Source of the DNA: Formivibrio citricus
GTDB taxonomy: Bacteria > Pseudomonadota > Gammaproteobacteria > Burkholderiales > Chitinibacteraceae
DNA: 64,000 nucleotides
Assembly: GCF_900115065.1 (NCBI RefSeq)
Contig: NZ_FOVE01000015.1
Coordinates: 1 to 64,000, forward strand
Direction of reading: 5' to 3'
The notes beneath the pieces were generated by a model, which saw nothing but the letters and a program-made list of their open reading frames with translations, did no database searches and was not told the origin of the DNA. A program made the position numbers and the translations under genes. The stretch's first letter is position 1; each line of letters starts with the position of its first letter. Shown here piece by piece: positions 61,464 through 64,000 of this stretch.

Positions 61464-62645
61464 ATGAGTCCGGAAGGCCTGAATCTGGCCCCCAAGGAGT
61501 TGGAGGCAGCCTTTTCCTTGTTTACTGAAGCATCGCGGCAGTTGTCTGAATCGTATGCCGAGCTTCAGCAGCAAGCGGTGTCGTTGACGGCGCAACTGGA
61601 AATCGCCAATGGTGCCTTGCGCCGTGAATATGAAGAAAAAGCTGCATTGTCGCGGCGCTTGACGCTTCTTCTGGAGAGTTTGCCCGCTGGCGTGATGGAG
61701 CTGGATGCTGATGGCGTTATCGTTGAGGCCAACCCGGCAGCCAGAAAGCTTTTGGGAGATGATGTCGTTGGCCGTTCCTGGCGGAAGATCAAGGAGGAGC
61801 GGTTTTCGGCAACGCCGGAAACCGATTTGCTGCGTTACCGGAGTGGTGAATCAGCCCAAATTCGGCATCTGTCTCTTGTCGAAAGCGATATCCCGGAGGG
61901 CGGGGCGCGACTGGTATTGATCCACGATTTGACGGAATCCTGGGAGTTGCAACAGGCGCTGGCCCGGCATCAGCGTCTGGCTGCCATGGGGGAAATGGCT
62001 GCGGGGCTGGCGCATCAATTGCGAACCCCGCTTGCTACTGCACTACTTTACGCGGGGCATTTTGCTCGCCCTGTGCTGGCGGACTCCGATCGGGTGCGTT
62101 TTGCCGGAAAAATGCTTGACCGGTTGAATCATCTTGAAGCGTTGATTGGAAACATGTTGCTGTTTGTTCGGGGGCAGGCTCAGGAGCTTGAAGCAATTCC
62201 GATCCAGTCCCTGCTGGAAGAGGCTGTTCATACGGTATTGCCTCAGTTCGAAAAAGATAATGTGCTCTTGTTATTCCACGATGTCGGAGAAGAGGCGCTC
62301 GTTCGTGTAAACCGTAAAGAAATGGTTGGAGCGCTGGTCAATCTACTCGATAATGCTCGTCTTGCATCGAGGCCAAGCCAGCAGGTTAAGCTGGATTTGT
62401 CTTGGCATGAGGATTCGGTGGTTGTCAGTGTGGTCGATGAAGGGTGTGGCATGACGCGTGAGGTATTGTCGCGCCTGTTCGATCCGTTTTTTACCACCAG
62501 GAAAGAAGGCACGGGCCTCGGTTTGGCGATTGTAAGGAATCTGATGGCGGTTTATGGCGGGGATGTCAGTGCTGAATCGGTGCCGGGGCAGGGGAGTGTC
62601 CTCAGAATTCGGTTGCCAGTCATCGACCCGGCGTCTAAGTTGTGA
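61464..62645 (+). CDS. Sensor histidine kinase, FlrB/FleS-like
   Basis: A 393-residue soluble kinase. N-terminal coiled segment (about 10-60), PAS-like domain (about 70-160; LESLPAGVMELDADGVIVEA), H-box AAGLAHQLRTPLATALLYAG, N-box NLLDNARLA and G-boxes GCGM and GTGLGLAIV. The H-box and its LLYAGHF continuation are typical of FlrB/FleS, the cytoplasmic kinase of flagellar hierarchies. Its usual partner, the sigma-54 activator FlrC/FleR, does not follow; instead a STAS protein and a PP2C-type regulator do. A perfect TATAAT at 61425-61430 may be its -10 box. Confidence 0.9.
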   Translation: MSPEGLNLAPKELEAAFSLFTEASRQLSESYAELQQQAVSLTAQLEIANGALRREYEEKAALSRRLTLLLESLPAGVMELDADGVIVEANPAARKLLGDDVVGRSWRKIKEERFSATPETDLLRYRSGESAQIRHLSLVESDIPEGGARLVLIHDLTESWELQQALARHQRLAAMGEMAAGLAHQLRTPLATALLYAGHFARPVLADSDRVRFAGKMLDRLNHLEALIGNMLLFVRGQAQELEAIPIQSLLEEAVHTVLPQFEKDNVLLLFHDVGEEALVRVNRKEMVGALVNLLDNARLASRPSQQVKLDLSWHEDSVVVSVVDEGCGMTREVLSRLFDPFFTTRKEGTGLGLAIVRNLMAVYGGDVSAESVPGQGSVLRIRLPVIDPASKL

Positions 62646-62711
62646 ATAGCAAGTCGTCTGGGGTTTTGTTGCATCGAATCAAGTTCAGATTATTGGGAAG
62701 GTTAAGCCGAC

Positions 62712-63017
62712 ATGTTGCCGACTGTAGAGATCCAAGGTGAGGTTGGGCGGGTGATTTTGACCGGGCAGTTCGATTTCAGCTCCCATAGAGAGTTTCGTCA
62801 GGTTTGCGAGACGTTGATCGCCAACCCTAATGTCCGGGAGTTGTTGATCGACTTCCAGAATGTGGTTTATCTGGATAGTTCCGCGCTCGGTATGCTTCTG
62901 CTTCTCAAGGAAAAAATTGGCGCGGCCAGCAAGAGCCTGGCGCTTGTCAATTGCCGCGATGCGGTGCGACAGGTTTTGGAAATTGCTTGTTTTGGCAAGA
63001 TTTTTACCATCCGTTAG
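62712..63017 (+). CDS. STAS-domain anti-sigma-factor antagonist-like protein
   Basis: A 101-residue single STAS domain. The phosphorylatable serine is expected in VYLDSSALGMLLLL. It opens VEIQGEVGRVILTGQFDF, as in SpoIIAA/RsbV/HsbA proteins. Such proteins bind anti-sigma factors when unphosphorylated. It stands 66 bases behind the FlrB-like gene and ~100 bases before the PP2C gene, its probable phosphatase. Confidence 0.9.
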   Translation: MLPTVEIQGEVGRVILTGQFDFSSHREFRQVCETLIANPNVRELLIDFQNVVYLDSSALGMLLLLKEKIGAASKSLALVNCRDAVRQVLEIACFGKIFTIR

Positions 63018-63119
63018 CGATGGTTGCCCGGCTGATGCATGGATGAAAAATTGCCCCATCCTTGCATTTCTGGTCACACCTCGAGAGTCGAATTAAAAGC
63101 CGGCACGAACTCACTTCCC

Positions 63120-64000
63120 ATGAGAATTCTCGTTGTTGACGATACCGAAGCCATGTTGCTTCTCATGACCCGTTTTGTCGGAGCCTTGGGTCATGAGGCC
63201 ATTCCTGCCCGAAACGGATTGGAAGCTGTCGAAGTTTGGCGGAAAGAGCGGCCCGAGCTGGTTCTGATGGATATCATGATGCCGGTCATGTCTGGACCGG
63301 AGGCTGCTGTTGTCATCAAGGACGAGGCTGGAGAGACATGGGTTCCGATTGTCTTTGTGACGGGGGTGGGCGAAGAAAATACCCTGGCCGAGGCCATCGA
63401 GCGCGCTGCTGACGATTACATCCACAAACCGGTCAATTTTCGGGTGCTGGAGGCCAAGCTCAAGGCATTCGGCCGGACTTTGGAGCTTAATCGCAAGGTG
63501 CGGGAGCAGTCTGCCAAGCTGGCGGATTATTACGACCGGGCCGAAGAAGAAAAAAGGGTTGTCCGTCATTTGATGGAGCAGATGGTCAATGCCGATCGTC
63601 TTGCAGATCCCTCGCTTGAATATTGGCTTACTCCGGCGGAGAGTTTGTCGGGAGACCTGATCGCTGCCGCACGAACGCCCGGAACGATTTTGCACGTCAT
63701 GCTGGCCGATGGTATCGGTCATGGCATAACTGCGGCGCTGAATGTATTGCCGTTGACCCAGCCTTTCTACAGTATGACCGAAAAGGGGTATGCCATTCCG
63801 GATATCCTGGTGGAAATGAACGACAAGATCCGGCAGGTTTTGCCAGTCGGACGTTTTGTGGCTGTGACCCTGCTGGCGATCAATGAAATCGATGGCTGTA
63901 TAGAAATATGGAACGGCGGCATGCCTGAATTGCAGGTGCTGAACCGGGCCGGAGAGGTGGTTCATGCCTGCAAGTCTTTCAGCTTGCCTTTGGGTGTGGT
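63120..64000 (+). CDS. Response regulator with PP2C/SpoIIE-type phosphatase domain (partial at window end)
   Basis: An N-terminal receiver (phospho-acceptor D51 in LMDIMMPVMSG, switch lysine in IHKPVNF) is followed by a helical linker and a SpoIIE/RsbU-like phosphatase (LSGDLIAAARTPGTILHVML, ADGIGHGITAALNV). The gene continues beyond the window, so any third domain (such as the kinase domain of HsbR) cannot be seen. It is likely the phosphatase that reactivates the STAS antagonist upstream. Confidence 0.9.
   Translation, partial: MRILVVDDTEAMLLLMTRFVGALGHEAIPARNGLEAVEVWRKERPELVLMDIMMPVMSGPEAAVVIKDEAGETWVPIVFVTGVGEENTLAEAIERAADDYIHKPVNFRVLEAKLKAFGRTLELNRKVREQSAKLADYYDRAEEEKRVVRHLMEQMVNADRLADPSLEYWLTPAESLSGDLIAAARTPGTILHVMLADGIGHGITAALNVLPLTQPFYSMTEKGYAIPDILVEMNDKIRQVLPVGRFVAVTLLAINEIDGCIEIWNGGMPELQVLNRAGEVVHACKSFSLPLGV

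Overview
The window reads as chromosome of a motile, respiratory betaproteobacterium, most likely of the Rhodocyclales type (Dechloromonas/Azonexus-like). This rests on the high-GC coding style and on the mix of families: AcnB, a DUF1631 protein, a cheY-cheZ-cheA cluster with two CheV proteins, an FlrB-type kinase, UbiD and a complete Liv transporter. No 16S gene is present, so the lineage is an inference.

Layout. 1-458: the 3' end of acnB, then a decayed stretch with a HipB-like remnant. 914-7191: an accessory block. A LysR regulator diverges from a run of co-directional small genes (NADP-binding oxidoreductase, exported alpha/beta hydrolase, tautomerase, ABM monooxygenase, SnoaL-like protein, exported lectin-fold protein), followed by an orphan three-Cys DUF5131 protein and a membrane-anchored ABM protein. 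7581-10632: amtB, a KDPG-type aldolase and TatD. 10640-11400: stacked dispersed repeats, including a MITE-like element with 33-bp terminal inverted repeats. 11572-18037: a TetR-controlled RND efflux operon with an operator next to the TetR start. 18117-25863: a glycine-zipper protein, serC, argA, an orphan solute-binding protein and the translationally coupled aas-lplT pair. 26101-26692: another palindromic repeat, a degraded coding stretch and tRNA-Ser. 26923-32404: a DUF1631 gene behind a perfect 22-bp palindrome, then copA-copZ-csoR with a CsoR-like operator. 32596-32771: tRNA-Asp and tRNA-Val.

32947-40724 carries mostly housekeeping genes (PilZ protein, START-like protein, ArnD-like deacetylase, pepD, MaoC hydratase, mutarotase overlapping ubiD, DUF1992 protein, cheR). 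40793-47966 holds a YdcF-like protein and livF-livG-livM-livH with two tandem paralogous binding proteins. 48340-53728 contains a Ca-binding-repeat protein, radC, coaBC, dut, a CHAD protein, a HAD hydrolase and a SEC-C protein. 53828-53940 is a candidate small RNA with an anti-Shine-Dalgarno segment, followed by a 2-Cys peroxiredoxin.

54768-64000 is a signalling block. An EAL/HDOD protein and the leftward cheV-cheV-cheY-cheZ-cheA run diverge from an FlrB-like kinase, a STAS antagonist and a response-regulator/PP2C phosphatase that runs off the window. The last three resemble a HsbRA-type partner switch placed beside chemotaxis and flagellar control. No CRISPR array, prophage, integrase or complete insertion sequence was seen. 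The best candidates for something undescribed are the sRNA at 53828-53940, the FlrB/STAS/PP2C module, the orphan three-Cys protein and the DUF1631 promoter palindrome.
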